A stretch of 64,000 bases of DNA from Timema cristinae (Eukaryota > Arthropoda > Insecta > Phasmatodea > Timematidae): assembly GCA_039000515.1 (NCBI GenBank), contig JBCFYV010000012.1:13662200-13726199 (forward strand), given 5' to 3'. This document shows positions 11,867 through 22,286 of this stretch, one piece after another. Both the position numbers and the translations under genes were made by a program. The notes under the pieces are model-generated. The model did not search any database. It was not told the DNA's origin and was given only the letters and a program-made list of their open reading frames with translations. Numbering within the stretch: the stretch's first letter is position 1; each line of letters starts with the position of its first letter.

Positions 11867-12195
11867 AAGAACTTATGTTAATTAATTATTTAATTATTAT
11901 TATTAGCACCACGTCTTACTAGCCCTTTGGGTTATACGCACTTGCTAATGTGTAATGGTAGGGTGATTGTGAGATTAAATTGTGTACCTACAGTTTAAAG
12001 TGGGATCCGAACCACGGTGAGGGCCTGGAACTCCACACAGTCACAAGTTGTGATTAATACACGTTTTTTCAGAGGTGAAAGAAGGGTTTGGCAATCAGAT
12101 AAATCTGTGCCGGGACCGAGGATTTAATCCCGAACCACCAGCACATAAGTCTGACACCTTACCTCTAGACCGCCAGGTCACCAAGAACTTATGTT
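11867..12195 (-). mobile_element. tRNA-derived SINE, family 1a, with 13-bp target duplication, copy A
   Basis: The element (11880-12182) is flanked by a perfect direct repeat, AAGAACTTATGTT, at 11867-11879 and 12183-12195, the hallmark of LINE-type retroposition. On the minus strand the head has an A-box-like TGGCGGTCTAGAGG and a B-box-like GGTTCGGGATTAAATCC. A second B-box-like GGTTCGGATCCC lies in the middle, so the head may be a tRNA dimer. The 3' part carries GCGTATAACCC and GTAAGACGTGGTGCTAA, then a (TAA)n-like tail. It has no protein coding capacity and would be moved by a LINE in trans. Confidence 0.85.
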
Positions 12196-12612
12196 CATCT
12201 CTTTAATTTTATTTGATAGGCTTACAGAAAATGCTTATAGTTGAGTAATAAATTTAAGTGAGATAAGTATTTTCCCCCCACAGTTTCTTAAGGACATAGG
12301 CCGTAGAAATGGCTGGCTGAAGCCTAGCCTGTTGGTATGTTAATATAATATATTTCGTGTCTTGGTTGATTTCAAGGGCCAATGCCAGAAGTGGTCAGTC
12401 ATTTAACGATCTAACGAGATTTGGTGTTCCGGCTGTGATATTTATACACTACATACATATATGTGTATAAGTAAGATACTATTTAGAAAAAAATGTGTCT
12501 GAACTCACTTGGAGAGAGGAAGAATTATTTAATTAAACTGACATTCAATGAATATCATTATACAGGCTACAAATCGTTATTATTATGGCACTGTCCGTAT
12601 GGAGAGGATCAT

Positions 12613-12716
12613 AATAAAATAATAATTTAATTTGGTTGAAAAATTATACCTAAACAGAGGAAGTGAACCCGGGACCTTTGGCTTAGCCCACATTACCACC
12701 GAGATATCACATATTC
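12613..12716 (-). mobile_element. tRNA-derived SINE, family 3, minus copy (A)
   Basis: The minus strand reads GATATCTCGGTGGTAATG (A-box region), then AAGGTCCCGGGTTCACTTCC (B-box region), then GGTATAATTTTTCAACC and an AT-rich (ATT)n-like tail. It matches the family 3 copy at 33158-33245 in the same order. The copy B equivalent is 51937-52040. Confidence 0.65.
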
Positions 12717-12903
12717 ATCCCATTATTCAAGGCTGAATCTGTAATGGACATGTGGAAATTGTCATGCATAGCAGTCCTACCGAGTAGCAGATGGTGGTGG
12801 TATCTTATCGCTCAAGATAGTATATACCGCTCATATATATCTGACGATTCACACATGTTCATCACAGGCTCAGTATTAAACTATGGGTTAAGAGTGAAAC
12901 TGA

Positions 12904-13030
12904 GCACGGGACGAATCCTGGATAACTCAGTGTTAGAGAATTGGCACGCTAGGACAAAGGTCGTGGTTTCAATTCCCGTGTCCAAATGTCATTTTTCAAC
13001 CAATGTAAATCCAATTAAAAATTTCATTTG
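12904..13030 (+). mobile_element. tRNA-derived SINE, family 3, plus copy (A)
   Basis: Starts with GCACGGGACGAATCCTGGAT, as the 33158 copy does. It then has an A-box region (GGATAACTCAGTG), a B-box region (GTGGTTTCAATTCCC) and TGTCATTTTTCAACC, and ends in AT-rich sequence. It faces the minus copy at 12613-12716. A 96-codon frame (12744-13034) runs across it but shows no domain and is a by-product. Confidence 0.7.
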
Positions 13031-13884
13031 GTGAAATCAGCCAGGATTAAAACGGAAAGTAAACTAGTGCCTTATCCACGTGTCCACAATCGTGAGGTGT
13101 AATATAAGTACTGTATGTAATTAGCAACACGGTTCACGGTAAATTTGGCTTTCTCTATCCTCTGGAAAATCACTGGAATTATTTCTGTATTCAGTATCAT
13201 ACCCAATGTTATTTGCTATTTTTACAATTTGAAACAGGTTATTACAAAATAAATCTGCATGGTTGATGTGTATGATAAATTTTCCAGAAACTCCTATGAG
13301 CTATTTTATTAAAGTCCTATTATTTTCCAATACATGATATTACCATTCGAATATTATAATTACATTACAAATTTGAAGTCCTCTGGCCGAATATGGCTCA
13401 ATCTTTGATTCAGTGCGCCCACGGACATTTTAATCTACCAAAATACAATGTGGCCCAAATATTCCTTTTATAAACGTTGAATAAATAAACAATTTGGGAT
13501 TTGGAAATGAGCGTTCTATTGAAAAATTAACAAGCAGGTTGTTGTACTAAATTTTTAATCTTTACTCATTATAGATTAATTTCCAAATGTGATTAAATGT
13601 TTTGCAGCACACATGTTCACACAAGTTTTATAACAAGGTACCAACATCTGCGATATCTCAGCTTACATACATGTCTTTGTAAAAACTTGTTTGACCACAA
13701 CACAACTCTAAAGGAAAACATTACATATTTATAGTTAAATAAACTAACATAATGTAAGACTTGAAACTGTAAATGATATCATTTTGCCTTTTTGAATACC
13801 CTTTATGTTGAATTAATGTTTTTTGATTTAAGACTCTTAAATTCTTATTTTTTTTATAAATGCACTACTAGTATTTTAAATTTT
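13031..13884. other. Non-coding stretch, no gene seen
   Basis: Moderately AT-rich unique sequence. An indel of about 20-25 bp separates the copies near 13270 / 52591. No domain-bearing frame and no recognised repeat. Confidence 0.5.
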
Positions 13885-14115
13885 CAATGTGGCTCTCCTG
13901 CTCAGTTGAGTATGAAACACCTTTTTTTTCTAAAGCATCACACCTGCATCAGATGCAGATTCTTATGATTGATGGTTTGGGTTTCCAATCCTGGTCGGCT
14001 GCACTAGAGGTATTTTTTATAAAATTATTTTCTATTATCCAGCATGAAAATGCATATAAACGTCATCCAAATTGAACCCTCATCATTGCTAGCATTGTAG
14101 CGTAACTAGCACCAA
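13885..14115 (+). repeat. Possible old SINE (B-box-like)
   Basis: A GTTTCCAATCCTGGTCGG string near 13981-13999 resembles a B box, and the upstream GGCTCTCCTGCTCAGTTGAG may be a decayed A-box region. The similar GGTTCCAATCCTGG at 2598 suggests a shared old family. No target duplication or tail was found. Short frames here (13887-14075; 53239-53424 in copy B) are by-products. Confidence 0.3.
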
Positions 14116-16452
14116 ATATACTTATATTTCGAGCGTGTATTGAGAAGAGGTGACAAAAAAAAATCTGTGAAATATTTTTTAAGGGAAAAAGTAGACCTGT
14201 CAATTTATCTTCTTTACTTAGAGGTGCTCTCTATTTTCCCTGAAAAGTAACAGTCTTAGCCTTACCGGTCACACTATGGCCCTTATCTTATAAGTTATGC
14301 CCCTGTACAACATAGCACGTTCAGATTTATACCATTCAAAAAAAGAACAGTTCACTGTGCATCAGTGTTTTCCAAACTTTTTCAAGGTTTGACACCAATT
14401 TTTGTTCTAAGGAGATCGTGACCCATCTATAACATACACGCGTTTTTATCTTTATTTTTACATCATTATTTTTATATTAATCAATCTCCCAATCTAGGCT
14501 TACCGCATTTAACTGCATTTGGGGGTATGTGGAATTTAGTGAGAAAAAAGTAAAGCTTATTTGCCTGTAGGGAGAAGGAGGAAATGATTTATTAAAAATC
14601 ATCATCAGAACCCTTGGTTTGAATAAGAATCGGGTCCTTATTTCCGACAAACCAAACGAGCGTATCCATAAGCCCACGTTCTGGATTTAATTACTATAAA
14701 ATTGATTATATAACTACCATATTTGCAAGTGAATAAGATGTCTCAAAAGGTGATTGAAGATCTTGGTGGGTAATTTAGATATTATTCTAGCAGTGTCACT
14801 TGCCTGGATACAAAATTGTGTGTAGTTTATCACTCTTCAGCCCTACCCATTAGTATTAAAGTAGCTCTAGCCTTGTCTTTGAACATGCTTACATAAATTT
14901 AAAATTAGGATTATAATATATTTTTGCAAATCTTATTTCTTCAATTTACTTCTCAGCTCAAAATTGCGAGTCTCGGGTCCGCGATACACTGATCCATATG
15001 TCACGGGTTTATGTATTACCGTATCATCCTTTTCATTTGTTTTATTCTAGTGGCATCGTGAAAAATGTTTTTTTATTTAGTTTTTCCCTCAGATGCGAGC
15101 AAATCGAATCAATTTGTTATGCTCAATTTTATCTAGTTTCGGCTACGTAAGCGTGAGTAGAATAGTGAACTATGTGGTGTTTTATTATCTCTCTGGTATA
15201 GAATTAAGTGTGAGTAAAATCTTGAAAGTTATACTATCTTTATTTTAATATTCCTTTTAATATGCATTGTCTTAGGATAATTTTAAATCATTAGTTAAAT
15301 ATAAACATATTCGATTAATATAACTATCTTTAAATTTAACTGGTCATATCCTAGAACTCCTCATTTTAGTTTGTAAACAATTCGTAAATTGGTAAAATCT
15401 TGTTTAATATTCTCATTGAAACACGAAATGGAGCCACATATATTTATCAATCATAGCTATATCGAATGTTGATAAATATTATATCAAAGATTTAATACAA
15501 ACTTGAAAATCCAATAAGATTTGGTTATTTATTGACAACAATTGTTATTTGTAGATTAGATAGAATATTTTAATGACAATATACTGATCCTTTATTTATT
15601 ATTGAATATATGGGTGAATTTTGTTATTTAAAAAAAAATCTGATGAATAAAATGAATGACCCCTAAAATTACATAATATTGTACGAAGTAGTTTAAAATA
15701 TCTCTACATTGAACAGATCTGATATTCATAATATTACAGAATGTGTTTTACAATTTAATATGACTAGATAAGTAGATTTAATGTGTTATTTATTCCATAT
15801 GATGTTTGGATTATTATTTAAAGAAATAAGTCCAAATTAGGTGAAATATATTTTTATTTATATATATTATTTATTACCTTGAAAAAGTAAAGTTTATATT
15901 AATTAAAAAATATAATTATCACAAAGAGCATTGCAAGAAAAATAAAATAATGGAAATTAAAAAAAAATTGTAAGAGAATTAAAAATAGCTATGATAATTA
16001 AGTATTGAAATATTTTTTTTTGAATTATTATTTGATATGCAAATATTTGCAATCGTAAATAATTTTGTCCGAAAAATATATTAACGAGCACACTGTCCAA
16101 TAAAAATAATTAGAATTTAATTAAATTAAGTAATTTAAAACTTGAACACAATAGATATTAAAAAAATCTAAATTAACAATTTCTGAAATATCGTGATCTA
16201 TTCCCGTCTATAAACCTTTTAGAGCCAATAGAAATAAAACCAATGCTTGTATTGAATATAAATGTTGACACAACTGACATTGAGTGATTATGTGAATAAT
16301 GGTGTATTAAACCATTTTTGCCATTTATTTATGTGTTATTTCACTATAACTTTTATCTATCTTCCACTTTTTGTCATAGTTTTAAACTGCTTCCATGAGT
16401 TTAAACATTTCTCTGTTTATTAAAAAAGCCTATGTATTGTTATAGACTAGGA
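14116..16452. other. AT-rich stretch up to the first gap; possible hAT end at about 14361
   Basis: The string CAGTGTTTTCCAAACTTTTT at about 14361-14380 resembles the CAGTG-TTCCCAAACT terminus often seen in hAT-type non-autonomous elements. No matching inverted end or 8-bp target duplication was found. The rest is very AT-rich with short frames only. The equivalent region in copy B runs to 55796. Confidence 0.35.
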
Positions 16453-16552
16453 NNNNNNNNNNNNNNNNNNNNNNNNNNNNNNNNNNNNNNNNNNNNNNNN
16501 NNNNNNNNNNNNNNNNNNNNNNNNNNNNNNNNNNNNNNNNNNNNNNNNNNNN
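16453..16552. other. Assembly gap (100 N) in copy A
   Basis: Exactly 100 Ns, a conventional placeholder for an unknown gap size. Copy B shows 2016 bp (55797-57812) between the same flanks (CTAGGA on the left, CGTGTTCACC on the right). Confidence 1.
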
Positions 16553-16597
16553 CGTGTTCACCATTTTGAGTCAGATAATATATAAATAAATATATAT

Positions 16598-16649
16598 ATA
16601 CCATCATATCAAAAGAGACATATATAAGTCTCTTTTGATATGATGGTAT
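16598..16649. repeat. Perfect short hairpin, copy A
   Basis: Arms of 22 bp (16598-16619 and 16628-16649) are exact reverse complements; the inner part of the left arm reads CATATCAAAAGAGAC. The loop is 8 bases of A/T. There is no T-run typical of a terminator, and this is eukaryotic DNA. It could be a small foldback, a replication or assembly artefact near a contig end, or a hairpin transcript. Confidence 0.8.
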
Positions 16650-16892
16650 TTTAATGCTGACCTGCTTTTATAATAATTTAGTAAACAATTAAATATGTTC
16701 GACGTTCTCAAGAGAGCCTTGGCCATTATAATTTTGAGAAATTTAAAAATAATTCTACTCTCCCTGTTAAATAATATCCAATATGTCAATAATCATAGTG
16801 TTTGTATTATAAACCAGGAAGTCCTAAGAATTATATTTTAAACACTTACCTGTTTCGAGATCAATAATATTTCGCCATATTTATTTGAAAAA

Positions 16893-17176
16893 GTCCACCT
16901 GGTTATTTAGGGGTAGAATGCCCATCTAAAGACCCTATGTCTGTGTGTTCAAATTCAGCCAGGTGCGACGGATTTTTCTAGAGCGTTAAAAATCCGTAGA
17001 ACAACCTATTTCAGAATGGAATTAAAGTTGTCGGTCCCGTGTCGATTGTTACATGAACAATACCCGGAAAGGTTGGTAACCCTTTTATATCTTGTATATT
17101 GAAATCATCCTATGCCAATATAATCAGTTGGTTAAAAAGTGCAAGTAAAATAACTCAAATAATTTAAAAAAAAAAG
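16893..17176 (+). mobile_element. tRNA-derived SINE, family 2, copy A
   Basis: The head resembles a tRNA cloverleaf: CCACCTGGTT pairs with AGCCAGGTG. The A-box region is TTAGGGGTAGAATG and the B-box region is GTGTTCAAATTCAGCC. The body has TTTTCTAGAGCGTTAAAAAT and GGTCCCGTGTCGATTG, then CAATATAATCAGTTGG, ending in CTCAAATAATTT plus an A run. Related copies lie at 32265-32700 and 56247-56825. No protein is encoded. Confidence 0.75.
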
Positions 17177-19080
17177 CATTTGAAATTTATATACTCAGAA
17201 ATTATAAAAGTCCGAAGTTAATCAAATTGCTTTCTCATCCCGTTTCGTGGCGTTTTTTTTATTTAAGTGTGTCAATTTTCAGAATTGTTAGTTGGTAAGA
17301 AATCTATTATTTTCCATCGTATTCCTACAACGCTATATAGTCTATGTAAGATTGACTAACTATAATTTAAAATTCAACTATGATTTATGTGTGGATTTTT
17401 TTGTATGGCTCTTATTTAAATTTTAATCTTAATGTATTTTACCTGTCAATATTAAAATGTTTCTGGGAAGATATTTTATCTTCCACTGATTTAATTCTTT
17501 GTTTGTCTATCGTTGCTAGTTTTGATAGTGGAATTTATATGCATTGCATTGGAAATATTACAAAGGGGTTTGTTTGTATTTCAATGCCTAAATAGAACCC
17601 CTTTAAATTGTTTATTTAAAAGAAATTTTAAATAAGATTGGGTGTTCAAAATATTCTTGGAAAAATTGTTAGGAAGTGATCCAAAGCCAAGTATTAAGAA
17701 TCCTTCAAATAAAGGAAAATTTACTTGCCGTATTTTATCCAATTGTTTTAAAAAGAGTTATATTTGATGATGTAAATTGTGGAAAGTTTTTAACAAACAA
17801 GGTCAGAGTTTATGTTTTTATAAGCATATTATTTTCCATGAGTTGAAAGGTTTTTTTTAAAGAAATTGTGTTATCTATTCATTTATTCGTCCAATAATAA
17901 ATTTAGTAATTTGAGGGAATGCAGCTCACATTATTAAAGGAGATAAGTCCTAGAACTTTGCAAGGAAATTTTGTAAAACTAATATATGTAAATTGTATTA
18001 CGATTTAATACATACATCTGTCAACAATAAATATAAGATTTTATTTAAATGCATTAATATGAGAACGATCTTGCATGTAAAATTATGTTTATTGCTTGTT
18101 AACTTCAGATATAACAATTTGGTTTTATTACTCAAGCATTTAAATTTTGTTGTATTCAATTTTAATTTAGATTTATCTAACACTTTTTTCTTTCTAGTTA
18201 TAAGTATATTAGGAATGCACGCATAATTATGATTTGTGATTAAGGTTCTATTTATTAATTAAATTATAATACTCCTTTAAATTGATTTGTTCAATAATTC
18301 TTTGAGAGTATTGTGCCTACATAATTGCTAGCTATCTGCTGGTGTATATATCACTGACATAGGTATTGTTTTTCACTTCAAGTGTTAGAGAGAGGAGCGA
18401 GAATCCTTGATAAGTGTAAAGACAAATAATGTTTAAGATACGTTTTTGTTTAGAACTGAAGGTGAGAGACAGAGGTCTTCGTGAAATTAATCTTGCCACA
18501 CCACTGAGTATGTGTTGGATGAACTCTATATATTTTATCTGTCAATATTTTATGTAAGAGTGACATCCATAGCATAGTTAAATATACATTAAATTTAAAT
18601 ATTCAACATCTGATGACTTATTACAATTCAAGAGTGATAATATATAAATTAATACAAACATATATCTGTATGTTATATATGTATATATATACATATATAT
18701 TAAAATTAATAAGTTCAGTGGAATATATGCTGAAATTTTAAAGATAAGCTTAACAAAATTGTTTATATTATTTGGAAGAATACCACCATGATATTACATG
18801 AACTTATTTTTTTTTTAATCTTTAAGAATATTTAAGTTTTAAACTTTGTTCTAAGAGATTACAATTATCATAATTGTGTACAAAAATAGAATGTAATTTT
18901 AATACTAGAGTTTGTAATTACCATAATTGTATCCAAAAATTGAATTTCAACGCTAAACATTTGTATACTCTGCTTAATACTTCAAAATAATCCCTTGGCG
19001 TCAGCTCACAATCGATCCATACCGAGCGAATGGCCGCCATATATTAATGATAATAATGCCAACTTATATATTTAGCGGTG
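17177..19080. other. AT-rich non-coding stretch, no gene seen
   Basis: Contains a 71-codon frame (17380-17595), mirrored with one substitution at 58635-58850, and shorter frames. All are hydrophobic and AT-driven without a domain. A (TA)n tract lies at about 18672-18700. No recognised element. Confidence 0.5.
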
Positions 19081-19400
19081 GTCATGGAGTCAGAACAATG
19101 AGCCCTCCGACTTAATCTCAGTATTTATATTGAAGACGCTTCTTTTTCATTCAAGATGTTGCTCATTTGTTCGCTAGAGGCTGAGTTGACCCTAATTAAA
19201 ACAATCTACTTCACAGAAAAATCTAGAAGAGTCATGGACTGAGCCCAAGGCCTTTGAATCTGTAGCCAGTAGTGCTGGTTACTAGACCATAGTAGTAGCT
19301 TACTACACAATAAAAATTATTCAAACAATAAGCCCTATTATTATGCCCCGTTTGGATTCAATCCCTGACGTCTACATCAGCAGAAAGCCAGTGTAAAAGA
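19081..19400 (-). mobile_element. Probable tRNA-derived SINE relic, minus strand
   Basis: The minus strand contains TATGGTCTAGTAACCAGCAC (A-box-like) and, about 30 bases on, CAGATTCAAAGGCC (B-box-like). Their spacing is right for a tRNA-derived head near 19230-19300. The body is unlike families 1-3. The copy B equivalent is about 60330-60650. No target duplication found. Confidence 0.4.
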
Positions 19401-19967
19401 GCTTTACAAATGATAATGTGCCCACCGATACGGTCAAAACCTATTATATCAAATAAGTTGGCAGAGTAAACATTTTTGTCTTTATATAATTTCTTAACAT
19501 AACAAATTTTTGAATAAATTATTTTCACCATAACATAACTTCATTGCATTCACCTTGTTTCATAAACTACTTTGGTTTTTGTATACATTTTATTGTATCA
19601 TAAGCATGTCTGGCGTGACCAAAATGTATAAAAATGTGGCATTATCCATTTTAACGTAGAGATAAATATCTTGAATCCGTGCTGGGGAGGAAAAAAAAAT
19701 GAAGCTTGAAAATAATGGGGGTGGGGAGGTGAATAGGAGTTTGTTTTAATTTTATTCAACTGAAATAGCACAAAGATGGTGTAGATAATTCTTTAATTTG
19801 TTTCTTTTATTAGTGTATTTTTTCACCCTCCTCTTCTGACTTTTTATTTGGGAGAAATATATATTCTTTTCACAATTTTTTTACTGGTCACAGGCACGAA
19901 ATGTGGAAATCTAGATAATAGACGGAAACATATTATCCATCTTATATTATATATATATACATATATT

Positions 19968-20005
<38 letters not shown>

Positions 20006-20780
20006 TCTTACTTTTTTCCACGTTATCTCCTTTATAAGTGCGGACGTTGATGAATGTGCGGAAAATTTGCCCCTTGGAACGGAGAAGCAATAAAATAGCT
20101 ACAGCTTTAGTGTAGTCTGATCTTTAAGTCATGTTGGGCTAATTGCTTGTCTTTTCTCATCCCAGAACTCTTTTTTATCCTCTTTCTTTAGTGTCTCTTC
20201 TTCCAATTGTAAGCTCTTTTATTTTATATGACTCTCTCCTTCTTTGTGAACAATTTGTTTGTTATCTTTTTTTCTAACTTTTTTTTTGCCTCGGTACTAA
20301 AAATACGTCATATCTTACCTGTCCTATCTTATTAAGCTATTTTAATGTAACTTGAATATTAATTTATTTTAAACATGCAAATTAACTTGGAACCTTTCTG
20401 TTGATAAATTAGAGGCCTACTTTGGGTTGAATGTACATTAACTGTAATGTGAAGTTATAATATGAATATTAGTAGTATATTATTTATTATTTTAAATTAT
20501 TTGGTTGTGTTAGGGTCATAAATGATTATCAGTGACCAAATTATATAGACTAACGGTTAAATCACATAAATATACCAATATTAACATGGTGAGATGAAGA
20601 TAATTTGGCAATGTTAAAAAAAAAACTACACTATATTCATTAAAATATGTTAAAATCGTGGCTTTATGAGTCATTCTAGTCCACTAGAGAATGTCTAAGA
20701 CTTACAGTAGCAAGTAGCACACAAACTAAAAGCAAACTAGTGTGTAGATATATTAAAAGACATTATTTCATTATAGTATC
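19401..20780. other. Mostly non-coding; (TA)n tract and a weak EGF-like exon hint
   Basis: (TA)n lies at 19944-20003, with a different length in copy B at 61194-61249. Right after it a splice-acceptor-like TTTATAAG (20031-20038) precedes a short frame encoding ADVDECAENLPLGTEKQ and a stop (20040-20093). DVDECAE is the classic opening of a calcium-binding EGF module, but the rest of the module is absent. Upstream, a hydrophobic stretch (about 19860-19900) resembles a signal peptide but opens on TTG. No gene can be claimed. Confidence 0.3.
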
Positions 20781-21480
20781 AGTGAATAATCAACCCTTGG
20801 ATTTGGAATAAAACTTAATACCAATACAATCATTTTACTCAAATAAACCTAGTTTTGGTAATTATTCAACTCAATTAATAAATTAAACCTAATATCATAG
20901 AGTACACAACGACATATTTAAATTATACTTGATATCATTTAATACTAAATAACATGATTGAAAAATTTATCTACTACATAACTTAAAATAAACACTAATT
21001 ATGTTAATATTAAACTATATGAACTGAGTAAAACTAGACTTGGTGAATACCCAAATATTGTATCTAGTTTTGGTGAATACTACAGCATATTAATTCAGTA
21101 AACATAATATTTTAGTGAATACTAAACTACATGACATAAAACAAACTTAATATCTGTGTTTATTAAGTCACATGGCCTAAAACCTAATAGATAAAGACTA
21201 AACAATACTCTATGTCTTAAGTAAACCTAATATAAGTGAATAGCTAAGAGCACGACTTAGAATAAACCTGATTATAATTACTTCTAAGCAATTTGACCTA
21301 AAGTTTAACTAACCGTGGTAAATACTTAATCATTCAACTTAATTGAAACCTAATTCAGGGTGAATCTTTAATATTAGCTCTTATATTTCAGTTATAAATA
21401 CCAGCACATATTAAACTATATTACACGCCACATAATGTCAAAACTTAGTTTTTTACTAAACACTAAATTTTTTTGAATAC
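20781..21480 (+). repeat. Degenerate minisatellite, unit about 40-50 bp, copy A
   Basis: A degenerate unit of the type AAACCTAATAT, then AGTGAATACTAAA and CATGACTTAAAA recurs about 14-16 times. Clear members sit near 20850, 21040-21130, 21170 and 21225. Units vary in length and sequence, and no frame runs through them. It adjoins the CpG-rich island at 21628. Confidence 0.6.
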
Positions 21481-21627
21481 TGAGCCTTGAAGATAGTCAC
21501 ACAAAATGCTAAAACATTTAACAGTAATAAAAAGTTATTTTCAAGAAAAAATACATTCCTTCCCCTTCAAATATGTATATTTTATTTTTTCCCGCCTGTT
21601 ATGTTTTATCATCTATTCCACCATCAG

Positions 21628-21847
21628 GTGGAAGGCGGGTGATAAGAGCAATGATAGCAGCGAGGCCAATAAGCGAGGTAAAGCGCAACGGAAGAAATAC
21701 ATTACGAAAAGGGAAGATATGAAAATAGGAACGGGTAGGTTTGGGAGCGCGGTGCGGATTGGGGGGGTCGTACAAGGGAAGGCTGGGCCGAAAGTCGTCG
21801 CATCTCGGCTAGTGTTATCGTATAGTGTCGTATATCCTATTTATCCG
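21628..21847 (+). other. CpG-rich island, candidate exon or promoter, copy A
   Basis: A sharply bounded 220-bp island of roughly 50% GC with about 19 CpG dinucleotides (by eye) inside very AT-rich DNA. It begins right after a splice-acceptor-like string (CTATTCCACCATCAG) and ends before a donor-like GTACGT at 21848. One frame is open throughout and encodes a Lys/Arg/Ser-rich, Gly-rich peptide (starting WKAGDKSNDSSEANKRGKAQ) that stops at TAG just past the donor. No known domain. It could be a coding exon, a 5' UTR exon, or an unmethylated promoter. Copy B is identical. Confidence 0.3.
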
Positions 21848-21865
21848 GTACGTACAGTCAGCTAG

Positions 21866-22286
21866 GGAAAGTTTTACCTCTTCTTTTTTCATATAGTTCT
21901 TATAAGCCATGCCTTACAACAAATGTATAATCTTTTGATCAAAATATGGTTCATTCATGAGAACAGTATTAACCTTTAGAATATGTTTTGTAAATTAAAC
22001 ATTGTTGTTACGTAATACAAAACTTAATCTACCCCTCCCCTCTAGTACTTTCCAACCAATCCGGGATATTGCCATGATTACATTAATAGGGTAAGAATTA
22101 TAATTAAACAAAATGTAAATTACATGCACCTACATATTTGTGGGGCATGAAGAGTAGGAAGCCATTTAAAACGCCTTGGTATACTAAGCTTATATATGAA
22201 CCTTGACCTTCCAATCATGATCAAACTAAATTAGATTAAAATAACACCTTCATCCGCATAGCTCTATAAATCTTAAAAACACATAA
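21866..22286. other. AT-rich non-coding stretch before the LINE
   Basis: No frame or repeat is recognised. The LINE homology starts somewhere near 22300 without a visible target duplication. Confidence 0.45.

Noticed and set aside
12744..13034. 96-codon plus-strand frame
   Set aside because: Runs across a family 3 SINE, is broken by indels in copy B, and has no domain.
14361..14600. Complete hAT-type element
   Set aside because: Only one CAGTG-type end was found; there is no inverted partner and no 8-bp target duplication.
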